DNA from: Rhea pennata
Taxonomy: Eukaryota; Chordata; Aves; Rheiformes; Rheidae
Reading direction: 5' to 3'
NCBI RefSeq assembly: GCF_028389875.1
Contig: NC_084682.1
Coordinates: forward strand, 7,574,001 to 7,638,000
DNA: 64,000 bases
Position 1 is the stretch's first letter, and each line of letters starts with the position of its first letter. Of this stretch, positions 11,883-24,700 are shown piece by piece. Made by a program: the position numbers and the translations under genes. The notes below the pieces were generated by a model. It was not told where the DNA came from, did no database searches, and was given only the letters and a program-made list of their open reading frames with translations.

Positions 11883-14800
11883 GTGAGGGGCTCGGCCGGC
11901 CGGCGGGGAGAGGGGAGCGGCGGGGGCGAGCCGCAGCGCGGCCGGGAGCGGCAGGCCCTCGGCGCGGCTGTGGGTGCCGGCGCCCGGGCGGAGGGGCAGC
12001 CCGGCGGCCCCGGCGCGGCCGCGTCCCCCCGCGGGACGGGCGGGCGGGCAGCGGCGGCCCCGCGGGGCGCGTCGCTCCCCGGCGAGGCGCTTCCCGCCCC
12101 GGGCGCCTTCGAGGGGCGTTGAAGATCCGTTGTGCCCTCTGCGCGGCCTCGCCGCAGTCCGGGCGGCGGGGGCGAGCTTGGCTCGGGCTCGTGTCCTCGC
12201 CTGCCCTGGGAGCTCTCCGGGACTGCGGGCGGGCGCGTGGGGACGGGCGCGCCGCGCGTGGGGACGGGCGCGCCGCGCGTGGGGACGGGCGGCGCGCCGG
12301 GGGCCCTGGCAGGGCTGTCCTCGCCGAGCTGCAGCGGAAGGGCTCTCGCCTCAGACCTCGGCCTCCTGCCGTCGGGGCCTCGCTGCGCCGCGAGTGCTTT
12401 TACACCGCGGCTTAACCGTGCAGTTGCTCCGCGACTTGGTTTCCTAGATGTGCGCAAGGTCTGAAACAGTCTCCCCTTGTCTGTGGGTGACAAGTGACCC
12501 GGCCTTTTCGCTGGAGAGCTGAGTCTCAGCACCAGCCTCGGACGGTGAGCATCTCGGATGGGTTATAAGCATAAATAGCAGAAGCTATGGTAATGAGATG
12601 TCTCTGGTGCTGCAAAACTACTCTGCAGCTGTGGTTCTGCAAGCTGTTCGGTGCCGCTAGGTGGGCGAAGTCCTCCCGCCGGTCCTGCTTGCGTCTCCTG
12701 CAGAGCTGCCTCAACTCACCAACCCAACAGAAAGCCATCTGCGTTTTCCCCTGGTTGTGTTTTCTGCCCGGTTAGTGATTTGATTAATTCTGTAGAGGGG
12801 CCTGAGGAGCAGCAGAGCTCGTACAAAATAAAATGTCAGGGACAGGTAGTTGGGAATGGGGTCTCCGTCTTTTGGAAGCCCTGAGCTTCCAGGGCAGCTC
12901 CTTTCCTGTAACAAGGAATCACCCGATAGTGCTCTGAAAGTCTGCTGCCTTAACTTTTCTGTGCTTAATGAATTGTGCTGTAGTTATGTGGCCTAGAGAA
13001 CAAGGACATAGTTCTCCTTTTACGAGACTCTGAATTCCTCCTTTGCCTCCAGCCCACGATCTCTCGTGTTTGTGTGGGTGTTTGCTACTGCCTGGACAAC
13101 TCCTGCTTTACCTCCAAAGCTGAGGGCAGGTTTTGTAAAAGGATCTTGGAAATAGCAAAGTATCTGCAGGTAATTGTATGTGCTCTCTGGTATTCAGAGG
13201 AAGAGATGGTGTATTTAAACAAGGAAATGGTAAGACTTTGCTGATGTAAATCTGTTTGTGCCATGTCATGTTTTATTTAAATCTTCTATGGTCATCTTTA
13301 ACTACTAATGGGTGTGCTATATGGCAAAGTGGCAGGACTGGCTGTGAAATGAATGAATCACCAGCTCCCATTGGCAGGGACTTGACTTTTGACTTCTCAT
13401 ACAGTGTCTTGGGATCCTGCTGCATGATCCGGCAGGGAGCTTGTCCTCTAAACGGCATGAGTATTGGCGTCTTGAGAGAACTGGCTTCCTGAGACTGGGT
13501 AGGAGGTTTTCTTTCTACCTGCAAAAAGCAAATGGGGGAGGGGGGAGCTTTCTTGTTACTAATTGAAGTTTTGAGGAAAATGGAGAAGCCTTCCTGATTT
13601 TGCCAGGTTTGCATTCCCATGAGTAATCTCCCCACAAGTAAATAATCTGCTGTTTCAGTGCCCTGGAAGGACCCTGGAGCAAGTGAGTGGGATGCTGGGT
13701 TTGGTTTGATGCCAGGCAATTGTTCTTATATTCAGGCATACCTACCCTGTTCCCTTTGCCTCAGCATTCCTATTCATTCGTGCCTAAAATAAGCTCTCTG
13801 CCTAGTTGATAGGCAAATGCTTTGTTCTGCTTCAGTTGCACTCTTTATTTCTTCCTCCAAAGAGAATTTTCTTGAAGCTTGTTTTGAATGGAGGGAATCC
13901 CGGTTTTGTGTGGACAGGTTTTATTTCTTCCATTCTTTTGGCTGTCATCCTAGCCACCTTGCGCTATAATTACCAGCAAAGGTTACGAGAAAACAGGACT
14001 GTGTTGTGGTCTGGCTGGTACGCATTGGCATTGCTGGAGTTCTTGCTGTGACATCCCCTCTACCACTTTGCTGCATTCTTCCCCATCTCCTGGGTCACTG
14101 CTCTCTGTTGTGCTACTTGGCACTGGGTGTATGTGTATCCGAAGATGTGCTTACAATAGCCAAAGCAACAGAAATCAGATTGTTATAGATAAATTGTTGA
14201 TAAATTAGAAAAAAATAAATGATGGCCCCAAGATGGCCAAGCTGGGCAGGAGTCTGGCCTCTCCTAATGCTCACTTGATTAATCTGTTCCCGTTTCTCCC
14301 TGTAGACACCACTGTGGCCTGGTGAGGCATCACCTGCTGCTGATCTTCCTGAGTTCCTGCTCAGGACTGAGTGTCTTTTTGCAATATGTTCCCTAGTTTC
14401 CGAGGGGCTTGAAACAGCACTTATAGCGTTTTTTGCCGGCAGTCAGACTACAGATGGGTGGGGAGCAAAGTCTCTGAGCAGCGGTGGCCTGAGCTGGGCA
14501 ATCTTTCTCTGTGGGTGGAGTCAGGCTGAGTCCCGTTTGGCCCAGAGCACCCAGGAGCGATGAGGTGTTTGGGATTTGTGAGTTGAAGGCCCATTTTCCC
14601 TGCCAGTATATTCCCTCAGATATCCAGCAGGAGCTTCAACCCCTTGCAGAGAGCCTCCAGAGAACCTGTTGCACAAGCGTGTTTGCAGCTCCTATTGCAC
14701 TGGGTGCAGAAGGGCGGATTAGATGTCACAGGGTGCCGCAGGGAGGCTAGCTGAATACTGTTCCAGTGACGCACCCCCTCTGCAAAGGGTCCCTGGCTTA

Positions 14801-17800
14801 TTACAGTGCCCCCACTGCCTTCTTCTAATTTTGCATGCACTTTTAGTCCATGTATAATATTTCCCAGCAGTTATCTATAAGGGCTTGTTTGTAACCCTCC
14901 CAGTGCCATCTCTCACATGCTGTTAGTGGCACTTATAAATCTCTCCTGGGCACTCTCTTGTCTGAACAATTTGCTGAAAGGTCTCTGTGCTCTGAAGGCC
15001 CCCATTCTGCTGATTATTATTATTTTCTTTTTTTGAAAAGTTGCAGGGCCTGCAACTTCAGCCCAGCTCAAGGACTCCCAAAGCCTTGTCTTTTCCATTT
15101 GAGGTACAAACTAGCTCATCACTTAACTTTCTATCAACGCTGGCAATTTCAGGTCAGAAACCTAAAAAGGGATGTAGGATTTTTGGAAACCATCTCTGAC
15201 TTCTAAGCTCTTGCTTTTAAAGGAAGAATCTGTTTTATGTGAAGTAGAGCAGCTCTGAGAATTAAATGTGGCTTTTAAATGCTTTAATTCCCCTCGTTCA
15301 TACCTGCCCTTCCCCTGGCTTTCTCACAAGGTTTTGCTGGAGCTTGAGGAGCAGGAGGGGAATCTGCTGGGAAACGCAAGTGAAATACACCAAATTCTTT
15401 AACTTATCCAAGTCTCCACTTAAAGCCTTGTGGGCAGATGTTGCAAAAGGTCTGTTAGGGCACAGAGAACAAACCAAACAAATCCAAGTTCAGGATCTGA
15501 ATCCAAGTTAAAAATCACCTTGTAAGTGGAGGACACTTGGCTAGACTGTTCTAAGTTTCCACTTCAAGTAGCTGGGTTTGTGCTTTCATTTGGGACATGG
15601 TGGTTCGTTAAGATTTCTAATTGGAGCCAGAAGACTGACTGCTGAATAAACGTAGCTTTTTGGAGTAAGTTTGACTTTTGGGTCAAAGTGCAATTTTATG
15701 CCTTTTCCCTCCCTTCTTTGCCTTAACTCATGCACTCCTGTAATTTTGGCTTACCGAAGTTCTCTCCTGCAATGGATGGTGTGCACCCCTTGCTTCCCAA
15801 TCCTTGCAAACAGCTGCCAGCTAGAGCACTGTTCAATGATAAGAACTGACAGGAGGCTGAAACGCACCCCTTGTACCTCCTTTGGACCAGCAGTCCCAGT
15901 GCAGGAAATAGCTGTCCTTACTGACAGGAAGCGTGCTCGTGTGCAGCCAGTTGGGTACCTTTGCTTGCATGTGGGAGCAGGTTGATGCACGTGGTCCAGA
16001 ATTCAAAGCATCGCTGCCTTCCGAGGAAGTGAATAATAGACCTTTGTTACCTCTCTGGTCTCAGCCAGTGTCGTGGTGAGTGCAAGGTGGTATGTGAACG
16101 AGATGGTGTTCAGTGCTTTTCTACTGTGATCTCTTCTTTTTTTTCCATTTTTTGCCACTGTATTTTAAAAACGAAGAAAAACAAACTGGTGGCTCCCTCC
16201 AAAAAGGCTCTTACTGCTTGTCTGCTCTGCTGATGACTGTAGGATCTGCAAATCAGTGTTTGGTGACAAAGACTTTGGGGAAAACAAGGTGTCAGTTCTC
16301 TAATTGAGGTTCAGAGCATCTAATGAGAGTGTACAGCCCCATAGTGGGTAGGACAAATTCATACTTCAAGCACAGTGTGGGAATGCTGATGATCTCTGAG
16401 AAGTAATAGTACTGGTGTGAAACCTGCCCTGAAAGAACCAGTAGAGGCAGGTGTCAAATTTGATATCAGATGTTTGTGTAAAGTAATTTACTGTTTTGAG
16501 CAGTAAAATAATCATCATTGGTGTATTAGGTGGAGAGTGAATTACAACAAAAAAGATTTTTTTTTGTGACTAGAGCCTTCTGCTAGAGCAGTTTGTCACC
16601 AACAGCAGTCAAGATGAAGGTGTTCTGTAAAAATTTAATAGAGCAGCTCATAACTAATTTTCAATGAATTCTCGGAGAAAACGTTAGTTTCGTCTTATAA
16701 ATGCAGACACGTGGGTGTGTCTCTGCTCCCTTTTTTCTCTCCCCCTCCCCCCTTTCTAAGCTAGCAAACCACGCAAGAATGATGGTTGGGACGCTCCAAG
16801 AGCTTAGGATCTTCCCCCATCCAGCAGGAATGTCATTCTCCGTGCAGATGGCATCCTTCAATAGGTACCACCCACTGCTTATCTGCATCTTGGCGACCTG
16901 AACCTTTCTATTTTATGGGAAAGAGCCTCATAGCTCCCTGTTGAATGGTAGTAGTAAAGTGAGCAATCAGCAACATGAGACCTTAGGAGGAAGAAAGTGA
17001 TTTTATTTTAAAATGAAATTGGTTTCATTTGTTCACACTCATGCTGTCATACCCACCTGCACAAAAGCACCAATATGGGTCTCTCCAAGTGTCTGTCCAG
17101 CACTCAGGCACCAAGATGCACATGTCCAAATGGTCTGGACAGGATTTCTTGTAATGACACAGCAGACAAGGGATGCCAAATATTAAGTCCTCCTGATGTC
17201 TCTTGAACTCTTAGCTTGGCAGTTGTGCTGGCTTGAGTCTGCCTTTTTATATCCTTTGGGAAGTAACAGTAATTGTGATCTTTTGTCTTTGCATCCTGTC
17301 ACTCTTCTGTGAGTCATCAGGATTTACTTGCTAACCTTTGTCTCTTTATCTGGGTGTCTTAAGGCTCCTATTCCCTCTTCTTCTCAAGATCATCTCTTAA
17401 TGGCTTGTGTCTTTGTTCAACTGACACTGTCCCTTGTTTCAGGATGTCCCTTGTTTTCCAACCTGAGAAGCTGCAGGTAGGTATGATAGGATCTTGATGA
17501 CCCACTGAATTTAAGTACCATAAATGAGGTTTCATATGCCCTTTGATACTTCTTGTGCCTCCATACTTGCACATTTCCATTCATTTTTCGTTCAGATCAA
17601 TCTTAACATTTTTTTTTATAGTGTGATTTGTAGACTCTTGGGTTGGGCAGAAAGGATTACCTTCTGGCTTTATGTGTATGTATAATGCACAGAGGGAGTC
17701 AAAGGACTGATTCTGGATCAAAACTGAATGATCAGAAGCCTGAGCAGAACTGGCTTCGTAGCCTTTAGGTTCAGATCACAGCAAGAAGAGTTTATGAACA

Positions 17801-18370
17801 ACTTGCACACACAAACAACTTGATTAAACAAGTGCTCAGAGAGCCTCTACTCACAAGCTGGCAACTTGCTTTGGGGTGGTTTGAGAGCTAAACGCTGCCA
17901 GGACCAGTTCTGAACGTGGGGAGGAATGCAGGATAACTGCCTGTGATGGCACATCCCTGCCTGGTGAGCCTCTGAGCTCTGGTCAGGGCTTACAGATATG
18001 CCAAATGTGAATTATCCTCTGCAGCTTTGGGGTAGTTCTGCACAGGTCTGCAGCAGCTCCAGTAGTATCTGATTCTACAGGCTGTAGGAAGCAGTTTCTC
18101 CAAAATGCTTACAGTCTAAGCTAGTAAGAAAAGTTACCAGCTTTGGTAAGGAAATATGGACTGTGGGGGTGGTATGTGATCCGTCTTTGACTGGAGAGGA
18201 TTTTGAGGCTGATCTAGTTCTCTGTAATCTCCTGAATGCATCAGTGAGCATCTTCTGTGAAAGGCTGAGCTTGTTTCTTTCTCTTAAATGGTTTGTGATG
18301 TGGATTCAGGGTGGCATGGGTTTGGGGTGTCATTCTCAGCTCAGTGTGCTCTCTTTGTTTCTTTGTGCAG
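11883..18370 (+). other. DTX2 intron 1
   Basis: This intron runs from the likely leader exon to the first coding exon. It holds the downstream half of the CpG island, the 21-bp repeat array and then AT-richer sequence. An unexplained hydrophobic open frame lies near 13.8-14.2 kb. No other exon is supported. Confidence 0.5.
12233..12297. repeat. 21-bp GC-rich tandem repeat, three copies
   Basis: The unit GCGCGTGGGGACGGGCGCGCC repeats at 12233, 12254 and 12275, the last copy slightly altered. It lies in the intron side of the CpG island. Each unit carries GGGG/GGGCG blocks of the Sp/KLF-binding type. Confidence 0.9.
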
Positions 18371-18757
18371 GTCCCTCAGAAGAAGATGATATAAAGCCAG
18401 CCAGTGCAGCTGCTGCTTCCAATTGCTTTGTACCCTAGACCTCAGAGTGGAAAATGGCAGCAGCCCAGGGGGCAGGAAGCAGTTCGGCTGGGCCATCTGG
18501 GCTCCCCAGCTCTGCCCCAGGGCACAGCAACTCCCCAGCTGTGGCAGTGTGGGAATGGCAGGATGAATTCGGGAGGTGGAGGCCCTACCGAGGGAACGTG
18601 TGCAGCTACATTGAACAGGTTTTCCAGGCCTCTCAGCAGAAGGGCCGACGCTTTGGGCCAGGGCCTGTCAACAGCATCCCCTTAGGACATGCTGATGCTG
18701 TCTTGGCCCCCTACGTCATTGACATCCCAAGCTTGACGCAGTTCCGACAAGATACAG
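18371..18757 (+). CDS. DTX2: DTX2 exon 2 (leader end and first coding exon)
   Basis: The acceptor is TTTGTGCAG and coding starts at 18454 after an 83-base leader portion. It encodes an Ala/Ser/Gly-rich start and nearly all of WWE1 ([11 protein letters not shown]...). It ends at ACAG|GTAAGG in phase 1. Confidence 0.95.
18386..18394 (+). promoter_or_regulatory. Minimal upstream ORF in the DTX2 leader
   Basis: ATG ATA TAA forms a two-codon upstream open frame 59 bases before the DTX2 start. Its ATG has a favourable A at -3. Minimal uORFs commonly lower translation of the main frame. The effect here is inferred. Confidence 0.5.
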
Positions 18758-21700
18758 GTAAGGAAGCCTCCCAGCCCATATTGGATTTTGTTGAGACTGC
18801 ATGTGTGCTTAGAGTCAAGTGGAGCCTGGTTCTGGCAGGAGAGCCCTGCAAAGCAGTGCTGTCTGCTGCTGCTGTAAGGCCGTTCTTTGGAGGGTCTCTG
18901 ATGGGTGGTGTGTCTACTCCTCTCCTGGTACTGTCTGCCACCCAGCTTACCAGCACACGTGCAAGTTGTTATTGGCCAATGTGAATATGCAGGGCTGTGC
19001 GGCTGGGCTCAAGCAGGCCCAGCTCCTTCCCAGGGCAATGATTTCAGGCAGCAGGTGACCTCTTAAGGAGCCTTATCATGGGAACTCTGGAGCTCAGAGC
19101 TTGTGAGCCAGAGCCCACAGAGCTGGAAGCTGTCTTCCTGCCCCCATCTGCATTCATTCAAGACCACTCACACAAAAAGGCCTTTTTACAATTCAGACTC
19201 TCCCAGTTGATTCCTTTGTTCCCTCTGTGACTGGAGTGCCAGCTGCTTTACCTTGGCATGCCGCCCTGCACAAGCTGCTTTGCAAAAGCCTGCAGCCCCC
19301 GCACAGTGCTGAAGTGCTGCAGCAGAATATCCCCCTGCTTCTCCTGTTATGTGAGGCTTGCTTGCTTTCTCCCAGGCAAGAAGAGGATGGGCTGGTCTTA
19401 GCAGCAGGACTGAGACCTAATTTTCATTCTCATCTTGTCCCCTTTGGAGTCACTGAAGCTAGCAGCTCAGAATTTGTTGAGATGGCTCTTACCCTCTTTT
19501 GCTCCAGATGTGCTGAGCAGCTGTAGCATAGAAAAGGAATGGGGGTGGAATGTGTGCTCTTCGTCACCAGAAAATTCAGGAAGATCCCAAATTACACACC
19601 CTAAATGAATGTCTGCTTTGGAAAATTCTCCATGAATCAATTCTCCTCTACCAACACCCTTCTTGTTATCCCAGGCTGCTGTCAGATGGGAGATGCAGGA
19701 GATGGGGCAGTGTACTGGTTTCTTGCCACTTGAAGCAATAAGTGAGCAGTATCTTGAATCAACTGATCACACAATTTTTAAAGGAAGGAGAAGCAGCTGG
19801 AGCAAAATAAATGGTTGTTACAGCTGCATCTGTGTTCATATCCTAACATTATAGCACTCACCAGTGGCCTTGAGATTAGTTCTGCCCAAGAGTTTCCTGG
19901 GCAGAAGGAAACCAGAGCTGACACTAGTAACCGTTTCTTGCTTTCTTAGTGCCGAATTTGTGAAGGAACCTTGGGGTTCTTGCCTTTTCAGCCAGTCTCC
20001 AAACACGTAGGCAACAGTCCATCTCTCTAGAGTACCGTCCGTTTTCAGAAAATGGCCTGTTGATGATTGCTGGGTTGGCACGTGATCAGAAAGGCTTTTG
20101 CCATCAGTTTGTTGTGGTTCTGATCTCAACCTGCAGCAGTGGATTATCTGTGGGAGCCTGTGAGCAATATGTCCCAGGGTAAATAGGACATCCTTTTTCA
20201 GCAGTGGAGTGGTGTCTCTGTAGATGTCTTGCGTCTCTTTAGTCCCTGGGAAAGATCTCAAAACAGCTGGAAATACTGTCCATTGCAGAAGAGTTAGAAT
20301 TTAGTCATCTCTTGGGGGCTAGCCCTGGAAGCACCAGCATTTTCAAAACCGTGTTGGCTGACATAGCCTCATCATTCCTCAGATGATATCTGTGGTGGAA
20401 TCTTTAATAACAAAATGTCTAATTCCACTTCGTAGCACTCCCACAGTGTTTCACACTTCATCAGAGTGGTCAGACCTGTGAGTTTTCTTCCGTGAGTAAC
20501 TGTGCCCAAATTGTCTTTCAGTGTGAGCCTTGAAAGTGCTCTCATATCCCCTTGTTATGGCCTAGATCTAAGCAAAGCTCTTTTCCTCTGCAGGGCTCCC
20601 TACCTTAAACATGAACCTTTCTGAACAAGCAGCCAGCTGACCTTTGTCATGCTGGAGAAAAGAATCTCTGCAGGAAACACCCTCATGAAAAATCTTTAAA
20701 CAGAGCAAAAAATAGGCTGTTGTATTCTGCTCATTAGCTGTTACAGACAAATAGGCTCTTCAAAGGAAGCCAGGGAGAATAACAGGAAGCCAGTGTTAGC
20801 TGGATGAGCATCCCCACCAACAGGAATGACAGCTGTGGAGGGGGGGTCTTGAGTGCAGGATTAGCCACAAGCTTCAGCTGCTAGTCTAGGCAGATTAGCT
20901 GGAAGTGAATGTAAGTGAGCAGCAGAAGTTGTCCCCTCACTACAGCTGTTTGCCCACCCTGGAGAGAAATGCCAGTTTGCCTGCCAGCTTGGGGGAAGGG
21001 GGATATTTTCCAAGAAGCACTTGCTCTCAGTCTTGTTGTTGACTCCTTAAAGCTCTTCTCCTTGCTGCTGTTTTGGGATCATAAAGATACAGGTTGCTTA
21101 CCAACTCCTGAAGTCCTTTCTGTGCTGCTTCTGTTCTGCTAGTGCAGCAGGGACAGCTTTGCTTATCCCATCTTATGTGTGTGTCCTGCTGGGCTTTCTG
21201 ACACCTTGCTTAACATGGGGAAGTCTCTTCTCTGCTGGGAGCAGGTACCCTTACTTGTCTCTAAATATAGTGCATTTCTCACCATCTCAGCTCCAGTACA
21301 ATCCTATCACTAATCCTCCCTCCCCTGGAGAGTTCTTCTCTGCTGTAGCCTGCCTGTTAAAACTGTAGATTTGCACATGCCTTTATTTAAAGCTTGGCAG
21401 GACTTGTTTGCTGAGTACGAACAGTTATTGCTTGAATTTGCTCTTGGCTGTGTGCTCTCATTTCCCATATAAGAAGCTGCTTCTTGGCTGGGGAAGAGCA
21501 GCTTGGAGCTGTTGACACCTTTGACCCTGATTTCTGCAAGATGAAGGTCTTGTTCTGGAGCAATCTCTAGACTTTGTGGTTGAGCTATTAGAGTTCAACT
21601 CAGTTGAATCTTGTACAGAGGAAGCTACTGTATTGCACTGTTGGGTGGTAGCTTCTTAGTTGGTTTGATTAGATGTTTCCTGTTGGATAGCGTCAATGAA

Positions 21701-24700
21701 GAGCTGCAATAAGCAGGGAATGCTTAGTGCTGCTCGTTAGCTGAAGCACTAGATTGGGATCGTCCCTGGCTGCTTGTTCTCTGCATGTACGTGGACAAGT
21801 TGTTTCAGTTCTCAGTGCCTTCAGTTCCCTAGCAGGAAAGCAAGTCCTGGTATTCCTTACTCTGGCACATTCTGCCTTTGAGAAATTGTCAGTCTTTATT
21901 TCAGCTCTGAAACTCGGATCTTTTTTTTCCTGTTTTAGTTCCTGGAATTACACATTAGGATATCTCTGTTCCACAGCGCAGGGTCCCATTATGGTCACAC
22001 TACCAAAGCACTGTGCGGAAAACATAAGCATCGTTTACAAAGAAGCCTGGGAGTGTAATAGGAGGAAAAGATAAGACTTCCATGCAGTCTAGTACAGTTT
22101 TTAGCAGGGATATATGAGGCATTTAAGTGCCCTTATGATTTAAGTCAAGTCCTAGCAGTTTTCACAGCCTCCCAAAAGTAAGAGATAGAAATGATAGCAG
22201 TGTGAAGTAGAGATGCTTGAACCAGCATCAAACCAGCCAGAGCTTGAACACAGCTAGCAATCAGGTTTTGGTGGTGTGGAGTTCAGAGTGCGCTGTTCCT
22301 CATTCCTTGGGGTGTGATTGTTGGTTGTTAAGCTTACTTGGATTGCCTGCTTCCCACAGAAACATGAGCAAAATTCTGGGGCAATTCTCTGCAGACCAGA
22401 GATGCCAAAACTTGTAAATGGGCCCTTTTTCACCTTGGCTCCTGAAACTTGGGGTCATAACTATCATGACACCTGTAGAGGCTTTTCTTTCTTTCTCTTG
22501 TTGCTGTTCTTGTCCAACTTCTCCTTTATCATAACAACTTCTTCACTTCATTCCTGTTTGCCACCCTTCTGCCTTTATGCCCAGATGTGCTAGCCCTGCA
22601 GCATTTCCTGCCCCTCTTTCTCAAGGCTGAGGGCTGTTGAGCATTTTCTGAGCAGGAGCAGTTTTGACCCTACTGCAGGAAGCCATTTTTGCAGAGGTTA
22701 GACTTCTGTTCTGTTAGGTAGCTTGCTTCCTTCTCATTAGACTTTTCCTTTAAAAAAGGAAAAAAAGCAACCCAGAGTGAAGTCACCTTGGAGAGCGAGG
22801 CTTTCAGCAGATTTTGAGCTCTGGCTGTTGCTGCAGAGCAGCCTTGGAAAAGCAGTGTGTCTGTTTTCATTCTTCTTCCTTTGTGTGAACAGCTGTTCTC
22901 TGCAGTTTCCAAACTACTTTGCTGGCTTTTCCTTTCTAGTCTGGCTACGTCACCCAGCAGGCAGGAGCCTCAAGAAGTTGGCTCTGTTGGTCCTCTGTCA
23001 GGAGAAGTTCTTGTCCTGCTCTTGTAGGACTTTACCTACTCCCCTAGAAGGGAAGTTGTCCGGTCCCTTGTGTAGTCAGAGAGTAGTTGTTTAGCCCCTA
23101 AGTGCTTCTGCAAAGCACTTCCCAATGGTGTCATGTCTCTATAGTTACTCTGTTGTCAAGGCTTTTTACCAGATCTGTGCCTCAGCCTGATATTTTAACA
23201 GCAGAGAGGCATATGTTATCACTGTGTCTTTACGCTTGGGTGTGTCTGTCTCTCTAGCCTCTCTCTTTCCCTCCCTTCCCACCCTTCCTTCCAGCAGCTT
23301 TTGAACCTGTTGTCAGCCCTCAATCGGATTTGGCACAGGGACAGAGATCTTGGAGTTATTGCATATCTCTTAAGTTTCTCGAGCAAGCACAGCCATCTTG
23401 GAGAGAGAAATTCTGTTAGCCTCCCTGCTGAGGGAGAGGTGAGGGGGATCATCCCCATTTAGACACTAGCAAATCTGTGCACTAATGGGTCACTGAAACC
23501 ACATCCCTCTTTTTATTTATTTATTTTTTTTATTTCCCTCTGCTCACAAAATGGTGCATGTGTGTGTTTCCCCCATCCAGGGACAATGCGAGCTGTCCGC
23601 AGGCACCTCTTCCCTCAGGACTCTGCTGCCGGGCAGGGCATCGTGTGGGAGTGGCAGAATGATGAAGGTGGGTGGTCCCCCTATGAGATGAACGTCTGTG
23701 TATTCCTGGAGCAAGCCCATGCCACAAACCATCAGCGGGTAGATCTTGGACCCTTAGGCTACAACTATGAAGTTGACTTTGTGGCTCAAGTCCAGACCAA
23801 CAAGACCACGAAGTTCCGCCGAAGCGTTCAGAGGCGCTTGGATGTTCCTTATCCAGTGACAGCCACCTCGGGGGCTGTTCACTCAGGAATGGTTTGTTCT
23901 TGTCAACAGTGCTGGTTTAACAGTGGGACTGGTCCTATCACCACACGCTACCGGCACTCAATGATAAACTTTCCCAACTCCTCCACTGCACATCAAGTTT
24001 CCAGTAGGACGACGTCGATAAGTTCTTCTGGCGTTGGCTTTGTGCCCTATAACAAACCAACTTTGTCTGGAGCAAAGTCAGCACCAAGACTCAATGCACA
24101 GAGCACGTGGGCTTTGTCTCAAGCTGGAAGTGCTGGGGGCCCCAGCGCAGGACTGTCTGCATCTAATGGAGTCAGGTACAGAACCTCATTCACCTTAGAA
24201 TACGGTGTGAGTGTCTGAGAGACCTGGTGTGCTCTGATCTTCGTTGTCTAGGAGCCTTTCAGGCCCAGAGGACTTTACAGTGGCCTTTTCCCTAAATGGA
24301 AAAGGAGGTGTTTGTGCCTTTGTGTCCTGTACGGTGGATAAGAAGGCTCAAAAGCTTGTCTTCTCTGCTTTCTCTTCCTTTTCTCCTGCTTGAAATATAG
24401 CCCCTATCTGCTCTGCAAGTCTCCGTGAACCACTGGAGAAAGTAGTTAAGTTGTACTTCAGGTTTGAGGAAGCTAAAGGTGATTTCTGTTTACATTTAAA
24501 AACAGCTTAGGGGTGGGGGCTGGATGAATGAGAATAGGACTTGTGAATACCCATATTTTATTCAAAGTATGCAGCAAAGGAGCAGAAAACTGCTCTGTGT
24601 TCAAAGCTCTTCACCTTCAAGGAGGGACTGCAGAACTCCACATGTGACTGAGGCCCTGTGAGTTCTCTGACAAAATTAGAAGGTCCATGTTTGACCTTTC

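Larger units (their letters stand above)
10830..12420. promoter_or_regulatory. CpG island containing the DTX2 promoter
   Basis: GC content rises sharply and CpG is frequent from about 10.83 to 12.42 kb, against AT-richer flanks on both sides. The island holds ZNF143-like and NRF1 sites, a likely non-coding first exon with a good donor, and two families of tandem repeats. No TATA box is apparent. This fits a broadly expressed gene, and DTX2 is the only gene placed to use it in the + direction. A divergent minus-strand transcript is possible, but I see no gene for it. Confidence 0.75.

Noticed and set aside
11465-12532. Open frames of about 300 codons on both strands over the CpG island
   Set aside because: The Thr-His and Pro-Ala repeats are read-outs of the CA minisatellite and GC-rich DNA, not protein evidence.
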